The notes under the pieces were generated by a model. It ran no database searches, was not told where the DNA came from, and was given only the letters and a program-made list of their open reading frames with translations. The position numbers were made by a program, and so were the translations under genes. A DNA stretch of 12,288 nucleotides from Thalassiosira profunda (taxonomy: Eukaryota > Bacillariophyta > Thalassiosirophyceae > Thalassiosirales > Thalassiosiraceae). The stretch's first letter is position 1. Each line of letters starts with the position of its first letter. Shown here one piece after another: positions 1 through 7,715 of this stretch. The DNA is taken from assembly GCA_036939355.1 (NCBI GenBank), contig JALLAP010000687.1:1-12288 (forward strand), in the 5' to 3' direction.

Positions 1-61
1 TTGCGAGAGGGCGCAGCCAGAGGCTACGTACGGGCTCGGTACGTAGAATCATCACCTTTAA

Positions 62-114
62 CTTAGTGCCGAAAGGCTCTGCCACTAAGATGCAAAAATG
101 CAGGTCGGCACTAA
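62..114. repeat. Short overlapping inverted repeats
   Basis: TTAGTGCCGA at 63-72 is the exact reverse complement of TCGGCACTAA at 105-114. CTTAGTG at 62-68 also pairs with CACTAAG at 83-89, and inside that arm GCC-GAAA-GGC (68-77) forms a small hairpin. The two pairings are mutually exclusive. Nothing around them looks like a known RNA gene, so this is only a structural note at the edge of the repeat region. Confidence 0.4.
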
Positions 115-153
115 TCCTGTTAAACTCGTAGGCTTGCACCAAAAGTCCGATGG

Positions 154-334
154 CGCCAAAAACCTGTCCGCTCACGCCAAAAACTTGTAGGCTTACGCCG
201 AAAACCTGTCTGCTTGCGCCCAAAACCAGTTTGCTCGCACCAAAAACCTGTCCGCTCGCGCCAAAAACCTGTCCCCGTCAAAGCCAAAAACCTGTTTGCC
301 CGCGCTGAAACCTGTCCGCTCGCTCCAAACAGCT
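154..334. repeat. Degenerate 21-bp minisatellite
   Basis: Five consecutive units of exactly 21 bp start at 154, 175, 196, 217 and 238, with a consensus close to CGCCAAAAACCTGTCCGCTCG. They are followed by more diverged or length-altered copies to about 334. Single related copies lie outside the block, at about 385-412 and 718-736. Because the period is a multiple of three, both strands stay open and give short repetitive reading frames. No start context, splice signals or non-repeat domain support a protein, so I read it as a non-coding tandem repeat. Confidence 0.8.
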
Positions 335-422
335 GTGGGAAAAACCGCGAAAAACATTTCAGCTCTGGCCCAGAACTTGATAAAAAACGCGAAAAACCTG
401 TCGGCTTGCGCAGAAAACTACC

Positions 423-696
423 GCTGGTAATAAATGTGTTTGGGAAATAAATGTGTTTTGAACCGGAAAACAAGTGTTCTCGGTCAGTTGCGGCCCGATT
501 CGGAAGCTCTCAAGCGCACGGGCGTTGGCCCTGGCATGGGAGAGAAGGTTGCTGTGGGTGGTCGGGTCCGGATCGGGGCGTCGAGCGAGCATTGAGGGCG
601 AATCGAAGCGTACCACGGGCGGTTTGAATTTCGAAAATAGTTTGTTGGCTGAAGCAAGCGTTTGGAAGAGTGTCTCAAAACACATTTATTACCAGC
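423..696. mobile_element. Candidate MITE-like fold-back element
   Basis: GCTGGTAATAAATGTGTTT at 423-441 is the perfect 19-bp reverse complement of 678-696. A second copy of the inner part, AATAAATGTGTTTTGA at 446-461, is the perfect 16-bp reverse complement of 675-690. The arms enclose about 215 bp of single-copy-looking sequence with no coding capacity. Fragments of the 21-bp minisatellite lie in the same orientation on both sides (about 385-412 and 718-736), as expected if the element had landed inside that array. I could not identify a clear target-site duplication or a transposase. It could be a non-autonomous transposon, or an inverted duplication of another origin. Confidence 0.45.
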
Positions 697-848
697 AGTG
701 GAAAATCTAGCCTGTGGGCTCGCACCAAAAACCAGCTTTTCCAAGGAGCCCTGTGTGGTCTTGGGAGCGGTGTGCTGGTTCCCGGAAAAGCGGTGCGGCT
801 TTTGGCCACCTTTACTTTTTCCTTTGGCCACTTCCCCCGCCGTTTGGA

Positions 849-1100
849 CATGACGGGAGCCAACCTTACTTTTTCCAGGCGAACCTGGCTTTGCCTTCGG
901 CCACTTCCTCGGCCATTTTGGGCATGACAGGAGCCAACCTGACTTTTTCTGGCCAACCTGACTTTTTCCTTTGGCGCCGCCTCCCCGGCAGTTTGGGGTT
1001 TTGGCATGACAGGAGCCAACCTGACTTTTTCCGGGCCAACATGACTTTTTCCTTTGGCAACTTCCCCGGCTGTTTGGCCATGACAGGAGCCAACCTGACA
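849..1100. repeat. Direct repeat family, 64-92 bp spacing
   Basis: The motif CATGAC(A/G)GGAGCCAACCT occurs at 849, 923, 1015 and 1079, that is, at spacings of 74, 92 and 64 bp. Each of the first three copies is followed by a T-rich run ending in TTTTTCC or close to it, then by segments resembling TTTGGC..CTTCCCCGGC. Internal short duplications of the T-rich piece explain the unequal spacing. The irregular spacing would break any reading frame, which argues against coding. Confidence 0.75.
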
Positions 1101-1123
1101 GAAAGGCTTCTGGGCCCCCCTGG

Positions 1124-1312
1124 CAGAATGTGGAAATGTCTCCGCAAAAGTGGAAATGGCTTTTGGGCCCTCCGGCAGAATGTGGAAATGGCTCCGCCAA
1201 AGTGGAAATGGCTTTTGGGCCCTCCGGCAGAATGTGGAAATGGCTCCGCCAAAAGGCAGAATGTGGAAATGGCTCCGCAAAAGTGGAAATGGCTTTTGGG
1301 CCCTCCGGCAGA
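1124..1312. repeat. 52-bp tandem repeat array
   Basis: CAGAATGTGGAAATG starts at 1124, 1176, 1228 and 1257, and a partial copy starts at 1309. The spacings are 52, 52, 29 and 52 bp. Each full unit contains two GTGGAAATG half-motifs and the block TTTTGGGCCCTCCGG. The 29-bp step is a deleted unit. Since 52 is not a multiple of three, the same repeat is read in a different frame in each copy. The long open frames here are therefore a by-product of missing stop codons. Confidence 0.85.
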
Positions 1313-1400
1313 GGTGCACCGCTCCCCGGATTGTCACAGAGCTCCCAGAAAAAGTTGCACCGCTTTTTGAAGGGCCCTTGGAAAAGCCGCACCGCTCTTT

Positions 1401-1743
1401 GAGGTTTAGATACTAATGGCTGTCATCTATGTAGGAGAGCAGCAGATGCCACCTCACCTTGTACTTTGCGATCTTTCTTGTAGAATTCCTACACCTACTT
1501 TACGGGTTGAGTTTTATGTGACAACTTGTCTTACTTCAACTATTAACAGAGTGAACTGTCTTGAAATGAAAAGCAAGCTACGCAACTAAAACCTGCAATC
1601 ACCAACCTCTTGCTCAAGCTGCGATCAGTAAAAATGAATAGCACAAGTGTCTGCAAATACTCTTTGCGATGCCGGCCTTTGTTCGCAGCCCCCAATTCCC
1701 CGTCTGCATTCTAAAAGCAGGATACACCACGTAAATTGATGCA
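1401..1743. other. Intergenic, nothing recognised
   Basis: This stretch is richer in A+T than its surroundings. It lies between the repeat block and the stop codon of the leftward gene, so it presumably holds that gene's 3' untranslated region. I see no reading frame with a conserved motif, no tRNA and no clear repeat. Confidence 0.6.
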
Positions 1744-4700
1744 TCAGTTGACGCCCATGGCTGGATCGGGGAAAGCACCCAAAATATGGGTAAAAGGGCC
1801 GTACGGCAGGGCCGCGATGGCCGGGAGAGTCCCAGCAGGCGGCTGTCCAACAGGCCGCCCGCGGACCGCTGACGAGATCTGGGGTGGCAACTCATCCAAG
1901 ATGTTCTCGTCTAGCTCGCGTCGATCGATCAATCCACGGAGAGAGAGAATCGTATCGCTCGGGCTGAGTGCCTCGAGCTTCTTCAGCTTTTTGGCGACGT
2001 CTTCCGCGCTGCGGTTCAATTTAGCCGCAATGGTCTTCGTCTCCAGCCCGCAGGACGACAAAGTCTTCACCACATCGGTTTCGAACGGAGAGTAACGACC
2101 TCTCTTGAGGGCCCTGTTTGGCAGGCCGTCGTAGATTTTGACAACGTCGCTGGCATACAAAGGCCGCTTTCTCGGATTACGAACTGCGATGTTGCCGTTT
2201 TGGAGTTCGGCAGCAATCGCATTGGCCTGAGCAGCTGACAATGCGCCAAGCGTCCCATCCGGAAGGGAAAGATCCGCGGAAATTCCTGCCAACAATCCTT
2301 TCACCTGTCAAACGAAAGCAGCAGAATGTCAGCGAGATTGAACAGGAGAGAGAAAGCATCTAGGGGCACAAAATAGCAAGCACTGACCGCCTCGGGAGAA
2401 GTTGCGACTTCCTCCATGCGTTTGGCAATCTCGGTCAACTTGTTCTCAAGTTGCTTGATAGCTTCTTCTGCGTTCGTGATCCTCCCTTCCTGAAGAACGA
2501 GCCTCTCTCTGTTCTCCTGAATTGCCTCGCTGTTCGCCTCTTGCCCACGGGCGAGCTCTTCGACACTCCCACCCAGCTGGGCGACGCCGACCTCCAAGGC
2601 CGACTGCCCCTCTTTGGTCTCCCGGATGTCTTCCTCTGCGCGTTCGATCTCTTTCTGTTGACCGTGGAGCGCTTCCCCCACTCTGTCCATGTCCTTGTCG
2701 AGTTCGCCGACTTGGACCTTAACTTCTTTGACGTCGTCCCCCAGCTCAATGAGCTCTTTGCCAATGTCCGCGACAGTGTCCTTCGTCCTCTTGCGGTCCT
2801 CGCGGGCAGCCTCGATCTCTTCATCGTGCTCCTGGACCTTCCCTCGCATAGCCTCGACCCCGTCGCAGGCTCCAGCTGCAACGTTCATGGCAGCGGCAGC
2901 ATCGTTGCGAGCGCCGTCAGCAGCCTCGTAGGCAGCCTCGATCCCCTCGTCGTACTCCTGGAGCTTCTCTTGAATAGCCTCGAAGTTGGCGAGGGTGGCA
3001 CCGGCGTCCTCCTGCAGCGCATAGAGCCTCCGAGCGACGGACACGAGCTGGCGTTTCAATTCCTCAACGTCGCCGGCCTTCTTCTGCGCATCCTCGACCT
3101 TGGCGCGGAGGCCCGCAGCAACGCTCTTGGCAGCGGCAGCAGTGTCGCAGGCCTCGCCAATCTTCTCTCGATTGTCCTCCACGATGATACGGGTGCCGTT
3201 GGTCATCGCCTGCAGCGCCTCGTGCGCCTGACTATGCACGAATTGACGCCGGCGGAGCGCATCGTGCTGACGATCGTGCGACAACAGCTGCGCACTGTGC
3301 GACTTGGTCACCTGCAGAAGCGTCTGGACCAGGCCCTTCAATTCCGTTACCTCGCGTACCACACGATCGTCGAATTCGCTTCTGAATAGATCAACCGCCA
3401 CGGAATGTTCCTCCGACGAGGCATCCCTCTCCGAGTGAACGTTGTCGTCCGGAGAAACCTTGGCCGATTTGCTCGTCTGGGGCGCCTCTTGGGACGAGGC
3501 ACGGACGACGGGCGTACAGGCCAATCCCCCCGGCGCAACGCCGCTGTCAGCGAGAGTCGATTCCGAGGCGCCATTCTCCTCATTCGATGCCGTCTCGACG
3601 AGAGCAGTGGGCGTCCGGTCAGCCGTCGCAGTCTTTTCCTCCGGGACAGCGCTGGCTCTGCGAGAGACGACGGGCGTCCCGGTCGAGGTTCCCGACGCGA
3701 CGCCGCTGTCAGCGAGGGCCTCCTCGGTCGATTTCGCAGCGCCGCTCTCCCCGTTCGATGCCACCTCGACGAGAACAGTGGGCGTGGGTTCAGCAGCCGC
3801 AGTCTCCTCCTCCGGGACAGCGCCAGCTCCGCGAGAGGCGATGGGCGTCCCGGCCGACGTTCCCGACGCGACGACGCCAACAGAATCGACCACTGCAGCG
3901 CCCTCCTTCTCCTCGTTCGATGGCTGTCCGGGAGCAGCGGGCGCATGGACGGCCGGCGCCGCCCCCTCGACCGATGCCTTCTTCAGCAGAGCCGTGAGGA
4001 GGTGAACGGTGGCCTCCTCCTCCTCCTCCGGGGAAGCGCCAGCTCCATCGAAGGCGATGGACGAAGGGGTCGAGGTTGCAGACGCGACGACGCCATCAGC
4101 AAGGTCCTCCGTGGTCGATTCCGCAGCGCTCTTTTCTTTGTCCGATGCCGCATCCAGCAGAGCGAGCAGGCGGGGGGTGGCCTCCCGGGAAGCACCACCT
4201 CCGTCACCTGCGATCCTCGAGGTCGTAGACGCGAGGTCATCGACGAGGGCCTTCTCGATGGACTTCCTGAAGCTCCGGACCAAGGACATCTCCTCGTTCG
4301 ACGACCGTCCCGAAGCAGAGGGCGTACGGAGGGCCAGCGTAGCCGGCAGGTCGTCGACGAGCCCCGTCGCGCCTCCCACTCCACCAGGGCCCACGAGGCC
4401 GTCGTTGGGCGGGGCACCGTCCCTATCGCCATCCCCACCATCCCTCTCGTCACCGGGAGCCGCGCCGTCCACAGCCCCCATGAGATCGAACCCCCAGCGC
4501 CGCCCGGCCGCACCTTCCGATCCCCCCAATGCACCAGGGTCCACGACGTCCTGGCCAACGAACGCTGCCTCCAGAACACGGGCTCCACCCTCCGCCGCAT
4601 CGACAGGCCCAGCCGCAGCAACTGGGGCGTCGAGGATCCCTTCGCCGACGAGGTCGTTCCTATCGCCATCGATCACCGCGACATCCTGCGGAGTTGCAGC

Positions 4701-5003
4701 ACCGGCAGCCGCGCCTTCCCCTCCGTTTCCTCGAACCTCTGGGCGAGACGGCCAAAACATGAGCGCGACGGGAATTGGGGCAAAGGCATCACACAAAGCA
4801 AAGAACGTACCGCGTTCAACACGAGGAGGAGGAGTGTACTGGACGGGCACGAAGTTCGACGTCGGGGGAGTCGTTCCCTGCCCTCCCGTTCGCCGGACAT
4901 AACGATAGAAATCATCGGGGATCGTCACGTTTGACCGCGGAGGGGAGTGCTGCAACGCATCCCCCGGTCCAAGCTTGCATTCTGGCACATTGGATTTCGC
5001 CAT
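1744..5003 (-). CDS. Large coiled-coil protein with C-terminal Myb/HTH-like segment
   Basis: There are two exons, 5003-2388 and 2304-1744, joined in phase 0 across an 83-bp intron (donor GTCAGT, acceptor TTTGACAG), giving 1058 residues. Residues 1-240 are Gly/Ala/Pro/Asp-rich. Residues 235-510 hold degenerate repeats of about 54-57 residues (motifs SNEE, ASGTS, AVPEE). Residues about 545-867 form a long coiled coil with a partly duplicated unit around QEYDEGIEAA and QEHDEEIEAA (684-732). Residues about 940-983 (YSPFETDVVKTL to LNRSAEDVAKKLKKL) resemble the short helix-turn-helix of Myb/SANT-like DNA-binding proteins; this is inferred from pattern only. The ATG at 5003 has A at -3 and G at +4; an in-frame ATG at 5018 is the alternative. 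No signal peptide is visible. I do not recognise the family, and a nuclear or chromatin role is only a guess. The gene model is well supported by the matching splice phase. Confidence 0.75.
3480..4320 (-). repeat. In-gene repeats, about 54-57 codons each
   Basis: Within the coiled-coil gene the plus-strand motif TTCGATG recurs at 3583, 3754 and 3916 (spacings 171 and 162 bp, both multiples of three), with weaker copies near 4140 and 4294. Each unit encodes an acidic Ser/Ala/Glu-rich block ending in a short proline patch. A run of GAG codons, seen as CTCCTCCTCC near 4013-4030, encodes consecutive glutamates. In-frame spacing and conserved protein motifs show that these repeats expanded under coding constraint. 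Confidence 0.7.
4739..4810 (-). other. Possible in-frame 72-bp intron inside exon 1
   Basis: On the minus strand a GTACGT donor at 4810 and a CTCGCCCAG acceptor ending at 4739 bound 72 bp, which is 24 codons. Keeping it inserts the segment GTFFALCDAFAPIPVALMFW and its flank (residues 65-88). That segment is strikingly hydrophobic in an otherwise hydrophilic low-complexity region. Removing it joins RVER to EVRG without a frame change and gives 1034 residues. It may be a normal intron, an alternatively retained intron or a genuine hydrophobic segment. Sequence alone does not decide. Confidence 0.45.
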
Positions 5004-6083
5004 GATTGCCTGACGCATTAAGGAGGAGAGGTGAGCACAGGCGATGAGAATGAGCCTCCCGGGCCCGTCCCCCGGACGCCGAGCCGGGCAGACGTCTCTG
5101 CAAACAAAAGTGCCAGTCCCCCGCAGCTGCGGCCGCAACCTATTCCTCGCAGCTGGCCGAACCCAAGCCCCCACGGGCGTTCGCTTTCCCAACTACTCCC
5201 CTCTCCCCCAAAATTTGCAATCCACCCCCGCCCTCGCAAACTCTCTTGATCTATCCCCCGGCCACTGCGTGCATACGCGAAAAGGCCTCGGCCCCGTCGC
5301 TACACAAAAGCACCGACCCCCCGACCGTCGACTAGGTCCGTTCTCAGTCATAATTGCAACTCCCCACTCCCCACCTCCCCCGGAATTATCGCCGCCCCGC
5401 CCCCCGTCCAATCTCTTTGCAAAAGAAAATCGGCACCGTTCGCCGCTCGCAGAGGACGAGCCATAATCAGTGCAAGAGCTAAATCTCCACCCACCCAGAG
5501 ATGCTACACCGCAAATAATACATTTGCGTCGCCGCGCATCATCCGGCAGGGCAGGCCCTCGGCCCTCGGAGGGCGGGTTGACCACAAATAGAAGCAATCA
5601 ACGGCTGCAAAATAAAATAATGTGAAAAATGACGAGCCGGCGACGGCGACGGCGACCGCAGCAGCGCCAACCACCCGCCGCCCGCCCCCTCCGAACGAGA
5701 GCGACTCACCGGCCTCTGCCGCCACCGAGGGGCTCCCCTCCGCGCCGCCTTCCTCCGGCGGCGCAGGAGCCCCTCTTCCTGCCTCTCGGCTTCGCTCGCT
5801 CTGTTTCTCTCTTCTCTCTTGGCGCGTACGTAGATGTCTACTACGTACTTACCTACCTACTTCTCCACCTATTGTACTTGCTCCGAACGTGGGCAGCTGT
5901 CCGTGGTGCAAGAGGCCGACCGACGGCTCCTTCCGCCTGGTCCCACGGGCAAGTGGGCAGGCGGCACCCTCCTCTTCTTTCGGACGCGCCGGGCGTGGGA
6001 GGGATTGATTTATTTGGGCGCGACGACGCGGCGGTGGGGACAACGCACTCGACCTCGCTGGCAATAGCCGCCGACGATCGAGG
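5004..6083. promoter_or_regulatory. Divergent intergenic region, GC-rich
   Basis: This separates the leftward coiled-coil gene from the rightward LRR gene and must hold both promoters. Just upstream of the leftward ATG the minus strand reads CTCACCTCTCCTCCTT and then GCGTCAG. That is a pyrimidine tract plus AG ending at 5013, so a 5' leader intron is possible; GTGAGT at 5703-5709 on the same strand is one distant donor candidate. A short GGCGAC microsatellite lies at about 5637-5656. TACGTA-rich sequence lies at 5825-5860. The final 170 bp contain the shared upstream block listed separately. Reading frames here are GC-rich and lack recognisable domains. Confidence 0.5.
5908..6040 (+). promoter_or_regulatory. 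Shared upstream block, copy 1 (LRR gene)
   Basis: This block lies just before the LRR start codon and matches sequence upstream of the RING-CH gene. The ordered shared pieces are GCAAGAGGCC at 5908, CGACGGCTCCTTCCGCCT at 5921-5938, CAAGTGGGC near 5950, GGGCGTGGGA near 5991, and TTTATTTGGGCGC followed by ACGACG and GCGGTGGG from 6009. The TTTATTT core is 75 bp from the ATG, so it may be core promoter or leader. Function is inferred from position and conservation only. Confidence 0.6.
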
Positions 6084-7166
6084 ATGGACGAAGAGGAGGA
6101 GTGGATCGAATACGACGGCGGCGTGGTCCAGGATCGGCAGAAATGGGCCAGACGGATCCGCGTGGCGTCGGACGTCGCTGTGATTCCAGAATGGGCCTTC
6201 GCGGGCAGTCAACAATTGATGGAGGTGGATCTGAACAACGTCACGACCATATCGGAAGAGGCGTTTGCCGAGTGCATTCATTTGTGGGAAATCGATCTCA
6301 GCAATGTGACAAAGATCGGGGAGAGGGCATTCGAGGAGTGCAGGGGACTGAAGCACGTGAGCATCCCTTCATCTGTCGCCACAATCGAGGGTTCTTCATT
6401 TCAAAGATGCACCCGTTTGGTAGAGGTGGATCTCGGTGAGGGGCTGCAACGCATTGGAACGGAAGCATTTAGGGGGTGCTACAATTTGAGGCGAATCACC
6501 GTTCCAGCATCTGTCACAGACATTGAAGACGATGCCTTTCATGGTTGCGACGGTTTGAAAGAAGTGCAGTTGAACGAGGGTCTGCAGCACATTGGAGAGA
6601 GGGCATTCCAAGATTGCAAATGGCTGGAGCGGATCACCATTCCCTCATCTGCATCGAAAGTTGGTGACAAGGCATTTTGCGGTTGCCGCGGTCTGTCGGA
6701 AATCATTCTGCGCGAAGGGATCCATGATATTGGTGCAGGAGCATTCGACGACTGCACCTCTCTGGAACACAGCACCATTCCTCTCGTTGCCTTTGTGATT
6801 GACATTAGGGGCCGTAGCTGTCAGTTGATGCGAACATCGATGCCTGTTCCACCGGAGGGGACGCTGGCAGTCTCAGAGTGGTTGCAATACAGGAGCTTAG
6901 ACCAGCAGCTCGAGCAGGCTGATGCGATTGCGAACGAAATTCTAGCTCGCCATCAGCAGACGGATGATGAGATCATTCAATGCATTTGCAATGAGTGTGC
7001 CTACTACAATCTGGTCGATGTGACAACAATGCTCGAGCTGGCCATATGGAGAGTCAACTTGAACGGCGATGGACGGGATGCGGACGTCAGGCAGAGAAGC
7101 CGCAGAAACTGCGGAAGGGACATGAATGTCATCATTCCTGGCGTCGTGGAGTATTTGGAGGACTAG
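6084..7166 (+). CDS. BspA-like leucine-rich repeat protein
   Basis: An intronless gene of 360 residues. Nine LRR_5-type units start at about residues 39, 60, 82, 105, 128, 151, 174, 197 and 220. Most have a 23-residue period and the pattern AFxxCxxLxxVxLxxxxxxIG, typical of BspA/Treponema-type LRR proteins. The N-terminus (WIEYDGGVV, then IRVASDVAVIPEWAF) forms the usual cap of diatom members, so the start is probably complete. The ATG has A at -3 and G at +4. After the repeats, residues 264-325 are helical (SLDQQLEQADAIANEIL, then TTMLELAIWR), and the protein ends in NVIIPGVVEYLED, a tail I associate with the expanded Thalassiosira family. No signal peptide or membrane segment is visible, so a soluble intracellular product is likely. 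These repeats usually mediate protein binding; the ligand is unknown. The gene shares an upstream block with the RING-CH gene that follows. Confidence 0.9.
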   Translation: MDEEEEWIEYDGGVVQDRQKWARRIRVASDVAVIPEWAFAGSQQLMEVDLNNVTTISEEAFAECIHLWEIDLSNVTKIGERAFEECRGLKHVSIPSSVATIEGSSFQRCTRLVEVDLGEGLQRIGTEAFRGCYNLRRITVPASVTDIEDDAFHGCDGLKEVQLNEGLQHIGERAFQDCKWLERITIPSSASKVGDKAFCGCRGLSEIILREGIHDIGAGAFDDCTSLEHSTIPLVAFVIDIRGRSCQLMRTSMPVPPEGTLAVSEWLQYRSLDQQLEQADAIANEILARHQQTDDEIIQCICNECAYYNLVDVTTMLELAIWRVNLNGDGRDADVRQRSRRNCGRDMNVIIPGVVEYLED

Positions 7167-7715
7167 GAAAATGTCGTGACGTTCTTGGAGAGTGTTAGGT
7201 TGAGTTTCATAGCTGATATGCATGCACCGGAACAATTGCCACCCGCTGCAAGCCCCAAAAAGCCGTAGAGCCGGCCGCACAATAACTCTCCCACATGCAT
7301 ACACGACACATAATTCATAGAAACACACGTCGGCCCCTCTGCTATCGTATCTACGACTCTGCACGCAGCTCCAATTCAAGGTCCAGCTGTTCTCTCCTGA
7401 CCAGGGCTTGAAGCGAGGAGACTGGCTGGGCAGGCCGCGTACCTTACCTAACATCACGTACGTACTTCTTGACTCTTGACCACCTGAACCATTTTTTTGC
7501 TGCAAATCTTGCAACGCAGAGCGACGACGGCGCAGGAGGCCCTGGCGACGGCTCCTTCCGCCTCGCGACAAGTGGGCCTGGCGGGCGTGGGATGGGGTTA
7601 AGTTATTGACTTTATTTGGGCGCAACGACGGCGGCGGTGGGACGACCAGATCAGGTCGACCTTGCGAATATTTGCGTGACGGGGGTGGTGCAAATCGATC
7701 GGAACAAGCATCATC
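7167..7715. promoter_or_regulatory. Intergenic: LRR 3' flank and RING-CH promoter
   Basis: The first part (to about 7430) has no motif I recognise and should contain the 3' end of the LRR transcript. From 7438 the sequence becomes TACGTAC-rich, as it does upstream of the LRR gene at 5825-5860. The last 180 bp hold the second copy of the shared block. A T run (TTTTTTT) lies near 7492-7498. Confidence 0.5.
7532..7643 (+). promoter_or_regulatory. Shared upstream block, copy 2 (RING-CH gene)
   Basis: This is the counterpart of 5908-6040. It has GCAGGAGGCC at 7532, CGACGGCTCCTTCCGCCT at 7546-7563 (18 of 18 identical to copy 1), CAAGTGGGC near 7569, GCGGGCGTGGGA near 7581, and TTTATTTGGGCGC then ACGACG and GCGGTGGG from 7611. 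The core lies 105 bp before the ATG. Copy 2 lacks about 20 bp found in the middle of copy 1. The same order of pieces makes common descent more likely than chance. Confidence 0.6.

Larger units (their letters stand above)
794..1397. repeat. Inverted 15-bp sequences bounding the repeat block
   Basis: AGCGGTGCGGCTTTT at 794-808 is the reverse complement of AAAAGCCGCACCGCT at 1383-1397. A looser inverted match lies beside them: TTTTCCAAGGAGCCCT near 737, against the complement of AGGGCCCTTGGAAAA at 1371-1385. Between them lie the two repeat arrays listed separately. They may be worn ends of a composite repeat element. No target duplication was seen, and the matches are short enough that amplified local duplication is an equal explanation. 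Confidence 0.35.

Noticed and set aside
484..1392. Open frame of 302 codons on the minus strand through the repeat block, with other long frames on both strands
   Set aside because: The 52-bp and irregular repeats are read in a different frame in each copy, so no protein repeat is maintained. The frames are open only because the repeats lack stop codons.
3405..4934. Open frame of 509 codons on the plus strand, antisense to the coiled-coil gene
   Set aside because: It mirrors the GC-rich repeat region of the minus-strand gene, is Arg/Ser-rich and without a domain, and does not extend past the repeats. The opposite frame continues into a clear coiled coil and a correctly phased second exon.
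5004..5192. N-terminal extension of the coiled-coil protein back to 5192
   Set aside because: The frame stays open, but the first codon there is TTG rather than ATG, and a possible splice acceptor lies just before the ATG at 5003. The added residues look like translated leader.
5629..6183. Open frame of 184 codons upstream of the LRR gene, plus a minus-strand frame at 5193-5597
   Set aside because: The composition is low-complexity Arg/Pro/Gly without motifs. The first overlaps the true LRR start in a different frame.
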